From Adonisia turfae CCMR0081 (GTDB lineage: Bacteria > Cyanobacteriota > Cyanobacteriia > Phormidesmidales > Phormidesmidaceae), in assembly GCF_011009555.1 (NCBI RefSeq), contig NZ_QXHD01000004.1, positions 1,939,688 to 1,973,279 of the forward strand: a stretch of 33,592 bases of DNA, in the 5' to 3' direction. The number at the start of each line of letters is the position of its first letter. Within the stretch, counting starts at the first letter, position 1. Below are positions 1 through 8,349 of the stretch, in pieces. The position numbers and the translations under genes are program-made. Under the pieces are notes generated by a model that saw nothing but the letters and a program-made list of their open reading frames with translations, was not told where the DNA came from and made no database searches.

Positions 1-81
1 TGTCATCCAACAATCGTCTCGGTTGAGACACCTCCGTTGGCCAAAAAGGTTGTGATGATCAAACAGCACATCTATCAATGA
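1..81 (+). CDS. Possible 3' end of a gene cut by the window start
   Basis: Frame 1 is open from the first base to a TGA at 79-81, giving 26 residues that end in KKVVMIKQHIYQ. A HIP1 hairpin follows five bases later, as would be expected behind a gene end. A run this short can be open by chance and no family is recognisable, so this is only a tentative partial gene. Confidence 0.3.
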   Translation, partial: CHPTIVSVETPPLAKKVVMIKQHIYQ

Positions 82-85
82 TAGA

Positions 86-119
86 AATATAAGCGATCGC
101 TCCTGCGATCGCTTATATT
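86..119. terminator. Perfect 15-bp hairpin built from two HIP1 octamers
   Basis: The arms at 86-100 and 105-119 are exact reverse complements around a TCCT loop. Each arm contains one GCGATCGC octamer. There is no T-run after it on the plus strand, so it is not a textbook intrinsic terminator. It could still end or stabilise the transcript of the putative gene ending at 81. Confidence 0.45.
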
Positions 120-427
120 CACCTAGGGGTTGTTAAAAATTAAGCTCGTGGTTTTAGCTAGGGAAATAGCTTGAGCGACTGGTTGGGTGTGAAAGATGTT
201 GCTTGGGGTCCATCCGAGTTCCCTTTCCGGAAGTAATCCAGTTATCTCAACTAGGCCAACTGGGCTTCCCCATGGTTAGGGCCGAAACGCCCCCCTAAAA
301 ACCAACGTATCGATTTCTGCGGAAGATTTAGAGTGTGAAACTCAAATCATGAGGTTATTGCTTAACGGATCCTTATTATTGAGTTAAGTCTTGAATAATT
401 ATTGAGTTAAGCCTTGAATAGCTTAGG
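120..427. other. Non-coding stretch with no recognised gene
   Basis: No convincing coding frame is visible on either strand. The middle (about 250-300) has GC-rich, imperfectly pairing segments that could fold, but they match no RNA family I recognise. The right end carries a 23-base tandem repeat, listed separately. Confidence 0.5.
375..420. repeat. Tandem duplication of a 23-base unit
   Basis: Copies at 375-397 and 398-420 begin ATTATTGAGTTAAG and end CTTGAATA. They abut exactly and differ at one base (T versus C). The repeat lies eight bases past the end of the minus-strand gene at 428-784, in its 3' untranslated region. The near identity suggests a recent slippage duplication. Confidence 0.8.
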
Positions 428-784
428 TTACTGTAAATCAGCGATCAATTTAGACAGACGTGTCATGATTGCCGAGATATCATCAGGTGTTGCATTCTCC
501 ATTCCCATTGCGATCAGAAAAATGCCTAGTTGAACAGCATCCTCTAGTTCAAGGATCATTCCTAGTTCTTTAGTCTCTTCTAAAACTGCAGCCAGGCGGC
601 TGGGCTGATTTACATCAAAGTCCACATGTACCGTTGAGGGGCTTTCCTGCTCATGCCCTGGAATTTTTTCGAGTCGAGAGATTTTATTTGCATTAACGGT
701 CACACTGGTGACATTGCTAATGACTGTGATATCACCAGTCTTAAGGGGCTGAACAAGTAGTTGTTTGGCATTCATTTGAGTCAT
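428..784 (-). CDS. Hypothetical protein, 118 aa
   Basis: I do not recognise the family. The protein is small, acidic and soluble, with no signal peptide or membrane segment. Residues 1-60 are rich in beta-branched residues and look beta-stranded; the second half (about 62-118) is helical, with stretches such as AVLEETKELGMILELEDAVQ and a Leu-rich C-terminus. Two starts are possible: ATG at 784, or the ATG three codons later, which gives a protein starting MNAKQ. Neither has a well placed ribosome binding site. The gene stands alone, divergent from the ArsR-type regulator at 1024 with about 240 bases between them. Its codon pattern and length make it more credible than a chance frame. Confidence 0.6.
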   Translation of the reverse strand: MTQMNAKQLLVQPLKTGDITVISNVTSVTVNANKISRLEKIPGHEQESPSTVHVDFDVNQPSRLAAVLEETKELGMILELEDAVQLGIFLIAMGMENATPDDISAIMTRLSKLIADLQ

Positions 785-1023
785 GACCTTGGATTACTAC
801 TGTTTAGAGAAGGCTTTATTGATTAGCTGATTATATCACTGTCTAGTTATATTTTAGACAAAGGGTACACTTCGTTATCAAAGTCATGAGTTCATTAGTT
901 CGTACGCTTCTTCAAAAGTAAAGTTTTGTGTTTAAAGTGCACTATTAAAAGTGAGTTGAATCAATTGTTAACTACTATCTGGCAATATAATGGAATAACC
1001 TGTCTAGATTCACCCCTCCTTCG

Positions 1024-1437
1024 ATGCCAAAAAAAGCAGCTCTTTCTAAGAAAAACTTGTCTAATGTCGCTCAATTAGCCGATTGTGGAGTGGCTAAACT
1101 GTCGCCTGCAGCACTGGGTTTAATGGCGGATTTCTTTAAGATGTTATCTGAATCTAGTCGACTACAAATCGTGTGTGCTTTAAAGGCCGAGCCTAAGAAT
1201 GTTACCGAGATTATTGCAATTACCGGTTTAGGGCAAGCCAATGTCTCTAAGCACCTGAAAATGTTGGCTCAGGCTGGGATTGTTTCCCGTCAGGCTCGGG
1301 GAGTTTGTGCCTACTATCAAATTTCAAATCCATTTATCTTTGAACTTTGTGAACTGGTTTGTGATGCGCTTTCAATTCAAATTGATCATCAAAACGAACA
1401 GTTCGAAGCACTGGGTGTAATGTTGCAAGATGTTTGA
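1024..1437 (+). CDS. ArsR/SmtB-family winged-helix regulator
   Basis: A 137-residue DNA-binding repressor of the ArsR type. After a Lys-rich N-terminal tail (1-30) comes the typical entry helix (ALGLMADFFKMLSESSRLQI, about 30-49), then the recognition region VTEIIAITGLGQANVSKHLK (about 58-78) and a wing ending in Tyr-Tyr before the C-terminal helix. The metal-binding ELCVCDL motif in the recognition helix of metal-sensing ArsR proteins is absent. Cysteines occur elsewhere (NVAQLADCGV and the C-terminal FELCELVCDAL), so thiol or sulfur sensing is possible but unproven. No transporter or detoxification gene adjoins it; the downstream ABC-F gene is convergent. The target is therefore unknown. 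Confidence 0.85.
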   Translation: MPKKAALSKKNLSNVAQLADCGVAKLSPAALGLMADFFKMLSESSRLQIVCALKAEPKNVTEIIAITGLGQANVSKHLKMLAQAGIVSRQARGVCAYYQISNPFIFELCELVCDALSIQIDHQNEQFEALGVMLQDV

Positions 1438-1508
1438 ACCCGATGGGGTTTGAGCCTGTGGCTGATGGTTATTTAAGGAACTGGCAAAGCTGGAAACCTC
1501 TTCTACTC

Positions 1509-1531
1509 AAAAAAACAAGCCTTGACAGGCT
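1509..1531 (-). terminator. Intrinsic terminator of the ABC-F gene
   Basis: Read on the minus strand, AGCCT-GTCA-AGGCT is followed by TGTTTTTTTG. The stem is only 5 bp, but the seven-base U-tract and the position just past the ABC-F stop (1539) fit a Rho-independent terminator. Confidence 0.55.
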
Positions 1532-1538
1532 ACCGGTT

Positions 1539-3146
1539 TTATGCAGTTAAGCTACTGCGGTAATGGGCTTTTTCCTTGGGAAGATATGCGGTTTGTTGTA
1601 AGGTCCTGGCTTTGAGTTGAAAAGAGCGGTTGATACGAATGCGGCTTAAAAAGTCTAAATCATGGGAGATCACCCAAAGGGCACTGTGGTAATTATTGAG
1701 GGCCGTTACCATCTGATCGACGGTAGTTATGTCTAAGTTGTTAGTGGGTTCATCTAGAATCAGCAGGTCAAGTTCTGAAATTGTCAGCATTGCGATCGCA
1801 AGCCTCGCCAATTCCCCGCCACTTAGCACTGAGGCCATCTTATGGGCATCATCATTAAAAAATAGAAAATGCCCCAGCTGTTGTCGCAGCAGCTGATAGG
1901 TCAGTGTGGGATTGGCCCGTTGCATATTTTGCAAAACGGTTTGAGTGCGATCAACTAGATCGTAGGTTTGGTCTAAATAGACTGTGCGCATATTGGCTAA
2001 ATGAATATTGCCGCCTTGCAAATGGGCTGGGGTGTCTCTGACATCTAGGATGGCTTTGATGAGGCTGGATTTCCCTGAACCGTTGGGGCCAGCAATGGCA
2101 ATGCGATCGCAACTGCTGACCTGTAGCTCAATCGCTTGGAGTAATAATTGCTCTCCGACCCAAAGATCAGCTTTCTGGATATCAATTAGATTCCTATGTT
2201 TATGGCCATTTTCCTCTAGCTGAATACTCGTTGTCTTATGGGTTTTAATTTTGGTGGTGGCTACTTTTTGAGTCGCTGCAGTGACTGCCTTGTCATGTTT
2301 CTCTTTCAGTTTGCCTGCAGCCACTTCAGCCTTACGCTTTAAGTTGCCAGCAACAATGCGAGGCATGTTGCCATTGAGGGCTTGTCGCCGCCCATTGCGA
2401 TGAGACTGACTAGCCCGTTTTTGCTCCCTGATGGCAGTGGCCTTAGCCCGTTTTAGTTCCTTCCGTGCCGTCTCATGGCTCCTGATCTTGGCTGTTTCTT
2501 CCAGCTGTTTTTGTTCTCGATAGTACGAAAAGTTCCCTCCGTAAACGTGCAGACCTGTCGCCGTTAGCTCCCATGTGGTTTTAGCTACTTGGTCTAGAAA
2601 TGATGGTTTGTGGGAGACAACGACAAATGCCCCTTGATACTGGTCAAGGACCCGAACCAGCTCTTCTAAGGCCAGGTAATCGAGATGATTAGTGGGTTCA
2701 TCTAGCAAGAGTAGATCGGGCGATTGGGCCAGACCCATGGCTAAAAATAGCTTGGTGAGTTCTCCGCCGCTCAGACTTTGCATAGATAGAGATAAATCCA
2801 GATTTGTGCTGAAAGCAGTTGCCAGCAGCTGTTCAATTTCCCACCATTCATCAGAAATGGTATTGAGAAAGTCAAAAACAGACTCTGATCGCAGTGACGC
2901 TCTAATTGTGTTGAGCTGTGGCAGATAGTAGATGGCACCATGGGTACTCACGGTGCCTTGAGTAGGCCGAAGTTGACCCCCTAAAATCCTCAGCAGGGTT
3001 GATTTTCCGATACCGTTAGGACCGACTAGAGCAATGCGATCGCCCAGCGTGATACTCAGAGAAATCCCTTGAAACAATGTTCGTGTGGATTCTATTGCGT
3101 AGCCTAAGCTCTCCGCAATGACATAGGGCCTTTGAGGGTTAGACAT
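1539..3146 (-). CDS. ABC-F family ATP-binding protein
   Basis: A soluble twin-ATPase of the ABC-F class (535 aa). Members usually act at the ribosomal E site as translation factors or antibiotic-protection proteins rather than as transporters. Domain 1 has Walker A GPNGIGKST (about 42-50), signature LSGGE and Walker B LLLLDEPTNHLD. Domain 2 has GPNGSGKSS (about 354-362), LSGGE and LLILDEPTNNLD. The two are joined by a long Lys/Arg-rich linker (about 210-310) without membrane segments, which is diagnostic for ABC-F. The linker is unusually basic, with many Arg and Lys around 225-300. A strong ribosome site (AAGGAG, seven bases before ATG) supports the start. The subfamily cannot be assigned. 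An 18-base tandem repeat lies in the promoter region and a U-tract terminator follows. Confidence 0.9.
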   Translation of the reverse strand: MSNPQRPYVIAESLGYAIESTRTLFQGISLSITLGDRIALVGPNGIGKSTLLRILGGQLRPTQGTVSTHGAIYYLPQLNTIRASLRSESVFDFLNTISDEWWEIEQLLATAFSTNLDLSLSMQSLSGGELTKLFLAMGLAQSPDLLLLDEPTNHLDYLALEELVRVLDQYQGAFVVVSHKPSFLDQVAKTTWELTATGLHVYGGNFSYYREQKQLEETAKIRSHETARKELKRAKATAIREQKRASQSHRNGRRQALNGNMPRIVAGNLKRKAEVAAGKLKEKHDKAVTAATQKVATTKIKTHKTTSIQLEENGHKHRNLIDIQKADLWVGEQLLLQAIELQVSSCDRIAIAGPNGSGKSSLIKAILDVRDTPAHLQGGNIHLANMRTVYLDQTYDLVDRTQTVLQNMQRANPTLTYQLLRQQLGHFLFFNDDAHKMASVLSGGELARLAIAMLTISELDLLILDEPTNNLDITTVDQMVTALNNYHSALWVISHDLDFLSRIRINRSFQLKARTLQQTAYLPKEKAHYRSSLTA

Positions 3147-3170
3147 CCCTTAGCTCCTTGCTAATGCATT

Positions 3171-3222
3171 ACTGAATCTTTGTAAAAGACTGAATCTTTG
3201 TAAAAGACTTAATTTTGAAAAG
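3171..3222. repeat. 18-base tandem repeat upstream of the ABC-F gene
   Basis: Two perfect copies (3171-3188 and 3189-3206) beginning ACTGAATC and ending TGTAAAAG are followed by a degenerate third (about 3207-3222). They end 24 bases before the ABC-F start codon, so they lie in its promoter or leader. On the minus strand each copy contains TTTACAAA, which resembles a single RpaB/HLR1 half-site, but the 18-base spacing is not the HLR1 spacing. Confidence 0.8.
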
Positions 3223-3292
3223 ACTGATATCGAGGCAAAACCGATACTGAACTTGCCTCAGCCAGTGATGTAGCCAGACGTATATCGATTGC

Positions 3293-3313
3293 TGCCGGTG
3301 AAGAGAACCGGCA
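3293..3313. terminator. 7-bp hairpin downstream of the hybrid kinase
   Basis: TGCCGGT and ACCGGCA pair around a seven-base loop, about 120 bases after the hybrid kinase stop. No U-tract follows on either strand. It may be a weak 3' end structure; low confidence. Confidence 0.25.
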
Positions 3314-3435
3314 TGGCACGCTTACAAAGCTAATGTCTTGGCTTGTTTCACTTAAGAATACTACTTCATTAATCTAGAGCTAGAGCCTAACGGAGTTTTG
3401 ACTAGGATAGCGCACCCGTAACGAAAATGTCCAAG

Positions 3436-5778
3436 TTATGAATTTCTATTGCTTAGAAGTTGTTGTATAAGCTGGTCCAGCTGTTTGAGTTTAACCGGCT
3501 TACTGAGATACTCATTGGCCCCAGCCTCAAGGCAGCGATCGCGATCGCCCTCCATGGCCAATGCCGTTAGGGCAATGATGGGAATATGGGCAAGGGCCGG
3601 ATCACGGCGAATATGGCGTATTGCCTCTAGACCATCCATCTGTGGCATTTGAATATCCATGATGATGACGTCAGGCTGTTGGGATTTACTCAGGCTAATG
3701 GCCTCTTCACCGTTCCTGGCAATGATTAAATGGTAGCCTTTGGCCTGGAGATAATTGGAGAGTGTTATAACATTGGCCTCATTATCCTCTGTCAGTAAAA
3801 CAATGGGACCACGCTCGTTTACCTGAGTAGGTTGTTCGATGCCGGTATATATACTGGCATCAGTCGTGTTTGCGATTTGAGTTTCGTTAGAACAAGGCAG
3901 GGTGATGCTAAAGCAGCTGCCATTGTCGACTTGGCTCGTGACCTTGACTTCGCCACCGTGCAGCTTAACAATCCGCTTGACTAAGGAAAGCCCTAAGCCG
4001 GTGCCATTGTATTGGCGATTGAGGGCACTGTCGATTTGAATAAATGGTTGAAATAGTTTTGGAATATTTTCAGGAATAATGCCAATACCGGTGTCAATAA
4101 CGGAAATTTTTAAGCTGTTGGCCACTTTATAGCTGTCTTGTGTCGATATAGGTAAGGGTGGACCTGACTTAACCATTAATGTGATACACCCACCATCAGG
4201 AGTAAACTTAACTGCGTTATCGAGCAAGTTAATCAAAACCTGGCGAATCCGTCGTTCGTCAATAAACAACAGGGGAGACTTATGCGGTAGTTCGGTTTTG
4301 AGATGTATCTGTTTTCTCAAAGCTCGCTCTTTAATAAAAGCAAGGCTAGAGTTGCAGAGAGGGGCAATGGCAGTGGGATGACAATCTAGAGCGACATGGC
4401 CAGATTCAATTTTGGATAGGTCAAGAATGTCGTTAATCAGTTCTAGGAGATGTTTACCACTGCTCTCGATAGTGCCCAGGGCCTTATGTTGTTTCTCATT
4501 GATAGAGCCAAACACTTGCTCCTGCAACCCATCTGCCATACCTAAGATGGCATTAAGAGGTGTGCGTAACTCATGGCTCATGTTAGCTAAAAATTCAGTC
4601 TTGGTGCGGTTAGCCTGGTGGGCCGCGTCCTCAGCTTCTTTGTAGTGGGTAATATCTTGGAAAATGCCAATGACCCCCATGACTTCCCCGTCTAAATTCT
4701 GAAGGGGGATTTTATTGGTTTCTAACCAGCCCTGTTTACCCTTGCCGTTAGACATCGGTTCGATAATGCCAAACTCAGGTTCCTTAGACTCTCTGATTCT
4801 GCGATCGCACTCAATATAGAAACTGGCTTCTTCCTTGGCCCACGGCATATCATAGTCAGTCTTTCCGATGATTTCCCCAGGCTCTAGACCAGCTACCTCA
4901 GCAAAACTTTGATTGCACCCTAGAAATGTATTTTCTCGATCTTTCCAAAAAATTGATTGGGGTAGGTTATTGATCACCAGATAGAGCAAATTTTGAGACT
5001 CAGAGAGTTCTTTAGTGCGCTCTTTTACTGTGTGCTCTAGATTTTGAGAGTAATTTTGTAATTCCTTAAAGGCTGCCTGTAGTTGGAGAATTCCGTGGTT
5101 GGAATGTAAGTTGGGCTGAACCACTAATGACCGCGCTAACCACCCCAGTAAAGGTAGGGCAATCAACCACATAACGCCCAAAATGCCCCCTGCAATGATA
5201 AAAACACGCACCGTGTTTTGACCGACAGACGTTGCATCCATTTCAATTACCAGGATGCTATCAGAACGCCTTAGCTGACTTTGAATTGGGGCATATCCAT
5301 GTAAAACGGCTATGCCTTCTCGATTGGTACGGATAGTTGTTTCAGTAATCGGTGCTTGAATCTTAGTCTGCTGTTGTAAAAGATGGGGTAAGTCAGAACA
5401 CACATCTCCGACCCTAGTCGGAGACTGGGGAAGACGATTTCCCCCAGGACGATAGTCTGAGGTAACGCTGTAGTGGCCATTGCGAAGTTGCACGATGTAA
5501 AGACGAACAATCCTGGGCTCCGAGGCTTGAATATCTTGCAATATTTTCTGATTAACAATAGGGTCAGAGTCAGTATCTTTAGGCTGATCATTGACAGATT
5601 GATAAGCACTATCAATCTGTAGGGCAGCTAAGCTAACGGTTCCCAGTAACCGATCTTGTAATTCTGCCCGTTGAGATCGCTGTAGCTGCCAATAAATTCC
5701 TACAGATAGAGCACCTGCCATCAAAGCAAGCAGACCGGAATAAGCAACGACAAGCTTGGTACTGAGATTCCAACGCAT
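3436..5778 (-). CDS. Membrane-bound hybrid sensor histidine kinase
   Basis: A two-component hybrid kinase of 780 residues. TM1 is at about 9-30, an external sensing region at about 31-190, and TM2 at about 191-213. These are followed by a coiled linker (230-262) and a PAS domain (about 262-380). The HisKA domain has the phospho-acceptor His402 in the SHELRTPLNAILG motif. The ATPase shows an N box (INLLDNAVKF, 516-525), DTGIGI (562-567) and GTGLGL (592-597). A C-terminal receiver domain (about 657-775) contains acidic pair Glu664-Asp665, phospho-acceptor Asp708, Thr738 and Lys760. All catalytic residues are present. There is no HAMP domain clearly visible and no separate response regulator nearby, so the output partner is elsewhere. 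The sensed signal is unknown. Confidence 0.92.
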   Translation of the reverse strand: MRWNLSTKLVVAYSGLLALMAGALSVGIYWQLQRSQRAELQDRLLGTVSLAALQIDSAYQSVNDQPKDTDSDPIVNQKILQDIQASEPRIVRLYIVQLRNGHYSVTSDYRPGGNRLPQSPTRVGDVCSDLPHLLQQQTKIQAPITETTIRTNREGIAVLHGYAPIQSQLRRSDSILVIEMDATSVGQNTVRVFIIAGGILGVMWLIALPLLGWLARSLVVQPNLHSNHGILQLQAAFKELQNYSQNLEHTVKERTKELSESQNLLYLVINNLPQSIFWKDRENTFLGCNQSFAEVAGLEPGEIIGKTDYDMPWAKEEASFYIECDRRIRESKEPEFGIIEPMSNGKGKQGWLETNKIPLQNLDGEVMGVIGIFQDITHYKEAEDAAHQANRTKTEFLANMSHELRTPLNAILGMADGLQEQVFGSINEKQHKALGTIESSGKHLLELINDILDLSKIESGHVALDCHPTAIAPLCNSSLAFIKERALRKQIHLKTELPHKSPLLFIDERRIRQVLINLLDNAVKFTPDGGCITLMVKSGPPLPISTQDSYKVANSLKISVIDTGIGIIPENIPKLFQPFIQIDSALNRQYNGTGLGLSLVKRIVKLHGGEVKVTSQVDNGSCFSITLPCSNETQIANTTDASIYTGIEQPTQVNERGPIVLLTEDNEANVITLSNYLQAKGYHLIIARNGEEAISLSKSQQPDVIIMDIQMPQMDGLEAIRHIRRDPALAHIPIIALTALAMEGDRDRCLEAGANEYLSKPVKLKQLDQLIQQLLSNRNS

Positions 5779-5965
5779 TCTCTTCCCCTACTCCTTTGCC
5801 TAAGGATCTAGCCCAAGCTAGTTTGAATAACCTCAGCCTAGCCAATTTTCACAGTAAAGGGGGCATAATTCACACTATTAACGGCAAATGGATAAGTAAA
5901 GTTACCACAGGCCTAAAATTTGTCGGTGTTCCCATCCAAAACTTCCCAGCAGATTATAGAGTACC

Positions 5966-5992
5966 TGTCACATTTCTAGTTCCCATCTCGTC
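5966..5992 (+). promoter_or_regulatory. ECF41-type promoter of the decarboxylase-like/sigma operon
   Basis: TGTCACA at 5966-5972 and CGTC at 5989-5992 are separated by exactly 16 bases. This agrees with the motif described for promoters recognised by group ECF41 sigma factors, which typically lie in front of their own operon. It sits about 35 bases before the preferred ATG at 6028, leaving a short leader. The match is seen directly; autoregulation is inferred. Confidence 0.75.
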
Positions 5993-6027
5993 TTCTCTAA
6001 TGGAGACCTTTGATCGGAATATCCCCC

Positions 6028-6486
6028 ATGACGACACGATTTGAATTTCAAAAAGTGGCCCCCGCTGCCTTCCGAGCCATGATGGAAGTAGAAAACTATG
6101 TTCGTAAAAGTGGCCTGGACAACTCCCTGGTGGAATTGGTGAAAACCCGAGCATCCCAAATTAACGGCTGTGCTTTCTGCATTGATATGCACACTAAAGA
6201 TGCCAGACATGGGGGTGAGACAGAGCAGCGACTCTATGCCCTCAGTACATGGCAAGAAACGCCCTTTTTTACACCTCAAGAACGCGCGGCCTTGGCCCTT
6301 ACCGAAGCCGTCACCTTGATTGGAGAAAATGGTGTGACTGATGCAGTATATGAAGAGGTAAACCGCCACTTTACACCTGAGCAAATCGCCAACCTGCTGA
6401 TGGCGATTGTTGCAATCAATGCTTGGAATCGCCTTAGCATTACAACCCAGATTTTACCCGGCAGCTATCAAGTTCAAGCAGTATAG
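6028..6486 (+). CDS. Carboxymuconolactone decarboxylase / AhpD-like protein
   Basis: A 152-residue all-helical protein of the carboxymuconolactone decarboxylase family, AhpD-like branch. The redox/proton-relay motif is present: Glu36, then Cys48-x2-Cys51-x3-His55 (GCAFCIDMHTKDARHGG). Members act as alkylhydroperoxidase-like reductases or remain uncharacterised. I chose ATG at 6028; an in-frame TTG at 6010 would add six residues but has no supporting site. The ECF41 sigma gene begins 12 bases after the stop, so the two form an operon. Carboxymuconolactone decarboxylases are one of the three gene types repeatedly found beside ECF41 sigma factors, which suggests this is the sigma factor's main target. 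The substrate is unknown. Confidence 0.9.
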   Translation: MTTRFEFQKVAPAAFRAMMEVENYVRKSGLDNSLVELVKTRASQINGCAFCIDMHTKDARHGGETEQRLYALSTWQETPFFTPQERAALALTEAVTLIGENGVTDAVYEEVNRHFTPEQIANLLMAIVAINAWNRLSITTQILPGSYQVQAV

Positions 6487-6498
6487 GATAAGGTGACC

Positions 6499-7440
6499 AT
6501 GATTACCGTAGCCAAAAACGACCCCATCGATCGACTTGACGTGTTTAATCAATATCGTTCGCTTTTGTTTGCGATCGCATATCGCATGCTTGGCAGTGTC
6601 ACGGATGCCGAAGACATGGTGCAAGACACCTTTCTCCGATGGCAACAGGCATCTGAGAAATCCATCAAATCGACCCAAGCCTATCTGACTACAATCATTA
6701 CTCGCTTGTGTATTGACCGGCTACGCTCTGCCCGTGTCCAGCGAGAACATTATATCGGGTCGTGGCTGCCTGAACCGATCGTCACTGAATCCACTACCAA
6801 CTCGGCTACTGACCCCATGACAGTGGCTGAGTTGGCAGACTCTCTAACCATGGCCTTTTTGGTTTTACTAGAGCGACTATCACCATTGGAGCGGGCTGTT
6901 TTTTTGCTACGGGAAGCCTTTGGCTATGATTACAACGAGATTGGCCAGATTGTCGAGAAAAAAGCAGCCACTTGTCGTCAAATTTTTCGACGGGCACGTC
7001 AGCACCTGGCTGATCAGCGGCCACGCTTCCAGACCTCGCTTCAGCAGCAAGAACAGCTCACCTATAAATTTATGCAGGCCTCTCAGCAGGGTGACGTCCA
7101 GGGACTACTCGACCTACTGGCTAAAGACATTACGCTTTGGTCCGATGGTGGTGGTCAGGTTGTGGCTTGTCTGAAGCCGCTGCACGGTGCAGCTAAGGTG
7201 GCCGGATTCCTACGGGCAATCTACCGTCGGGCTCAAAAACTTGGCTGGGAATATGAGGTTGAGCTTGCTCAGATCAATGGCCAACCTGGCCTGGTTTACA
7301 CCCGTGACAACACTATCGAAACTGTTGTGGCCATTGAGATTGTTGATAATCGCATTCAGTCTCTTTATTTTATGAGAAACCCGGACAAGCTAAAACAGAG
7401 TTTTTCAAAAGCCATTGCTGAGATGGTGAGCCTGCGGTAA
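6499..7440 (+). CDS. ECF41-family RNA polymerase sigma factor (SigJ-like)
   Basis: A 313-residue extracytoplasmic-function sigma factor. Region 2 (about 15-80) contains FAIAYRMLGSVTDAEDMVQD; region 4 (about 125-180) contains LSPLERAVFLLREAFGYDYN. A fused SnoaL-like C-terminal domain (about 195-313) carries WSDGGGQV, matching the DGGGK signature of ECF41, and the terminal YFMRNPDKL motif. In this group the C-terminal extension replaces a separate anti-sigma factor and tunes activity. The last signature residue is Gln instead of Lys. ATG at 6499 is preferred over the in-frame GTG at 6493 because AAGG lies five bases upstream of it. It is cotranscribed with the decarboxylase-like gene from the promoter at 5966. 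Confidence 0.92.
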   Translation: MITVAKNDPIDRLDVFNQYRSLLFAIAYRMLGSVTDAEDMVQDTFLRWQQASEKSIKSTQAYLTTIITRLCIDRLRSARVQREHYIGSWLPEPIVTESTTNSATDPMTVAELADSLTMAFLVLLERLSPLERAVFLLREAFGYDYNEIGQIVEKKAATCRQIFRRARQHLADQRPRFQTSLQQQEQLTYKFMQASQQGDVQGLLDLLAKDITLWSDGGGQVVACLKPLHGAAKVAGFLRAIYRRAQKLGWEYEVELAQINGQPGLVYTRDNTIETVVAIEIVDNRIQSLYFMRNPDKLKQSFSKAIAEMVSLR

Positions 7441-7560
7441 AAACACGATTAAGTGGAGAACACCCTACTATTCAACCCTCATGTGAGAACTGATGAGAAC
7501 TGAGAACACCAATAGTCTGGAGGCGTAATAGGGCGTATCTTTCTGCATGGGACTGTCCTT

Positions 7561-8349
7561 TTAGGTCTTTAAATAACGCTGATATATCTCCTGGGCAACA
7601 TGTTTGTTAGCACTGGCGACATATCGAAAGTTGTAGGTGCGAAGTTTTTGCAGCCCCCCCAATGTCTGAAATACATCTGAGCACTCGGTAAAGTCTTGCC
7701 CGGTGGCATCAATCAGGGCTCCACCTTTCTGTTTAAGAAATGCGATCGCACCACAGACATCCCAAAAAGAGCCCTTACCCATCAAGGCAAAGTCTAACCG
7801 TGGGCGTTGACGATGGCGAGAATCACAGCACCACATCAACGTAGGCACAGCCGCCCCTAACTGTCGACGTTTGAGCGTTAATCCGTGCAAGGGTTGATTT
7901 TCAAACGTGCTGTCGATACCGTAGAACTCAGCTGAAGCTAAGGTCTTTAACGGTTTCATAATCGGCACACTGTCCTGGCTAAAAAAGAGTTCCCTTGTAA
8001 ATGGCAATGAGATAATTCCACTGCTGATGGCACCATCTTTCACAAAGCCAATGGAAATGGCCCATAGAGGAATGCCTGCCTTAAAGTTGGCGGTACCATC
8101 TAGGGGATCTACCAAAAACCAGGTGCCATCTTGGGATGGTTTATCCTGTCCGATTTCTTCAGCCACAATACCAGAGGCGGGAAAGTCTTTTTCAATGGCT
8201 GCTAAGAGGATGCGTTGCGATCTCATATCCACGTCAGAAACAATGTCAAACTTGTCTGTTTTAGTCTTAAAGACAATGTTTTCATCCATAAACATCTGTT
8301 TCTGATACTGGGCCACCTCTGAAACGGTTGGTATCAGGCTTTCAATCAT
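7561..8349 (-). CDS. Inositol monophosphatase-family phosphatase
   Basis: A 262-residue Mg-dependent sugar/inositol phosphatase. Metal-site elements are visible: Glu64-Glu65 (VAEEIG), the DPLDGTANF motif with Asp81 and Asp84, and the second motif WDVCGA with Asp197. In many relatives the second motif reads WDxAAG, so Cys-Gly here is a small departure. Possible substrates include inositol-1-phosphate, histidinol phosphate or PAP; the sequence does not decide. There is no signal peptide. The gene is convergent with the ECF41 operon and stands alone. A 15-base tandem repeat lies 49-109 bases upstream of its start. Confidence 0.88.
   Translation of the reverse strand: MIESLIPTVSEVAQYQKQMFMDENIVFKTKTDKFDIVSDVDMRSQRILLAAIEKDFPASGIVAEEIGQDKPSQDGTWFLVDPLDGTANFKAGIPLWAISIGFVKDGAISSGIISLPFTRELFFSQDSVPIMKPLKTLASAEFYGIDSTFENQPLHGLTLKRRQLGAAVPTLMWCCDSRHRQRPRLDFALMGKGSFWDVCGAIAFLKQKGGALIDATGQDFTECSDVFQTLGGLQKLRTYNFRYVASANKHVAQEIYQRYLKT

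Noticed and set aside
120..427. Possible riboswitch or small RNA in the left intergenic region
   Set aside because: GC-rich segments pair only imperfectly and match no RNA class I can recognise; no downstream gene on the same strand until 1024.
7441..7560. Repeated GAGAACTGA-like words between the sigma factor and the phosphatase
   Set aside because: Short, irregular and without CRISPR-like spacing or a stable fold.
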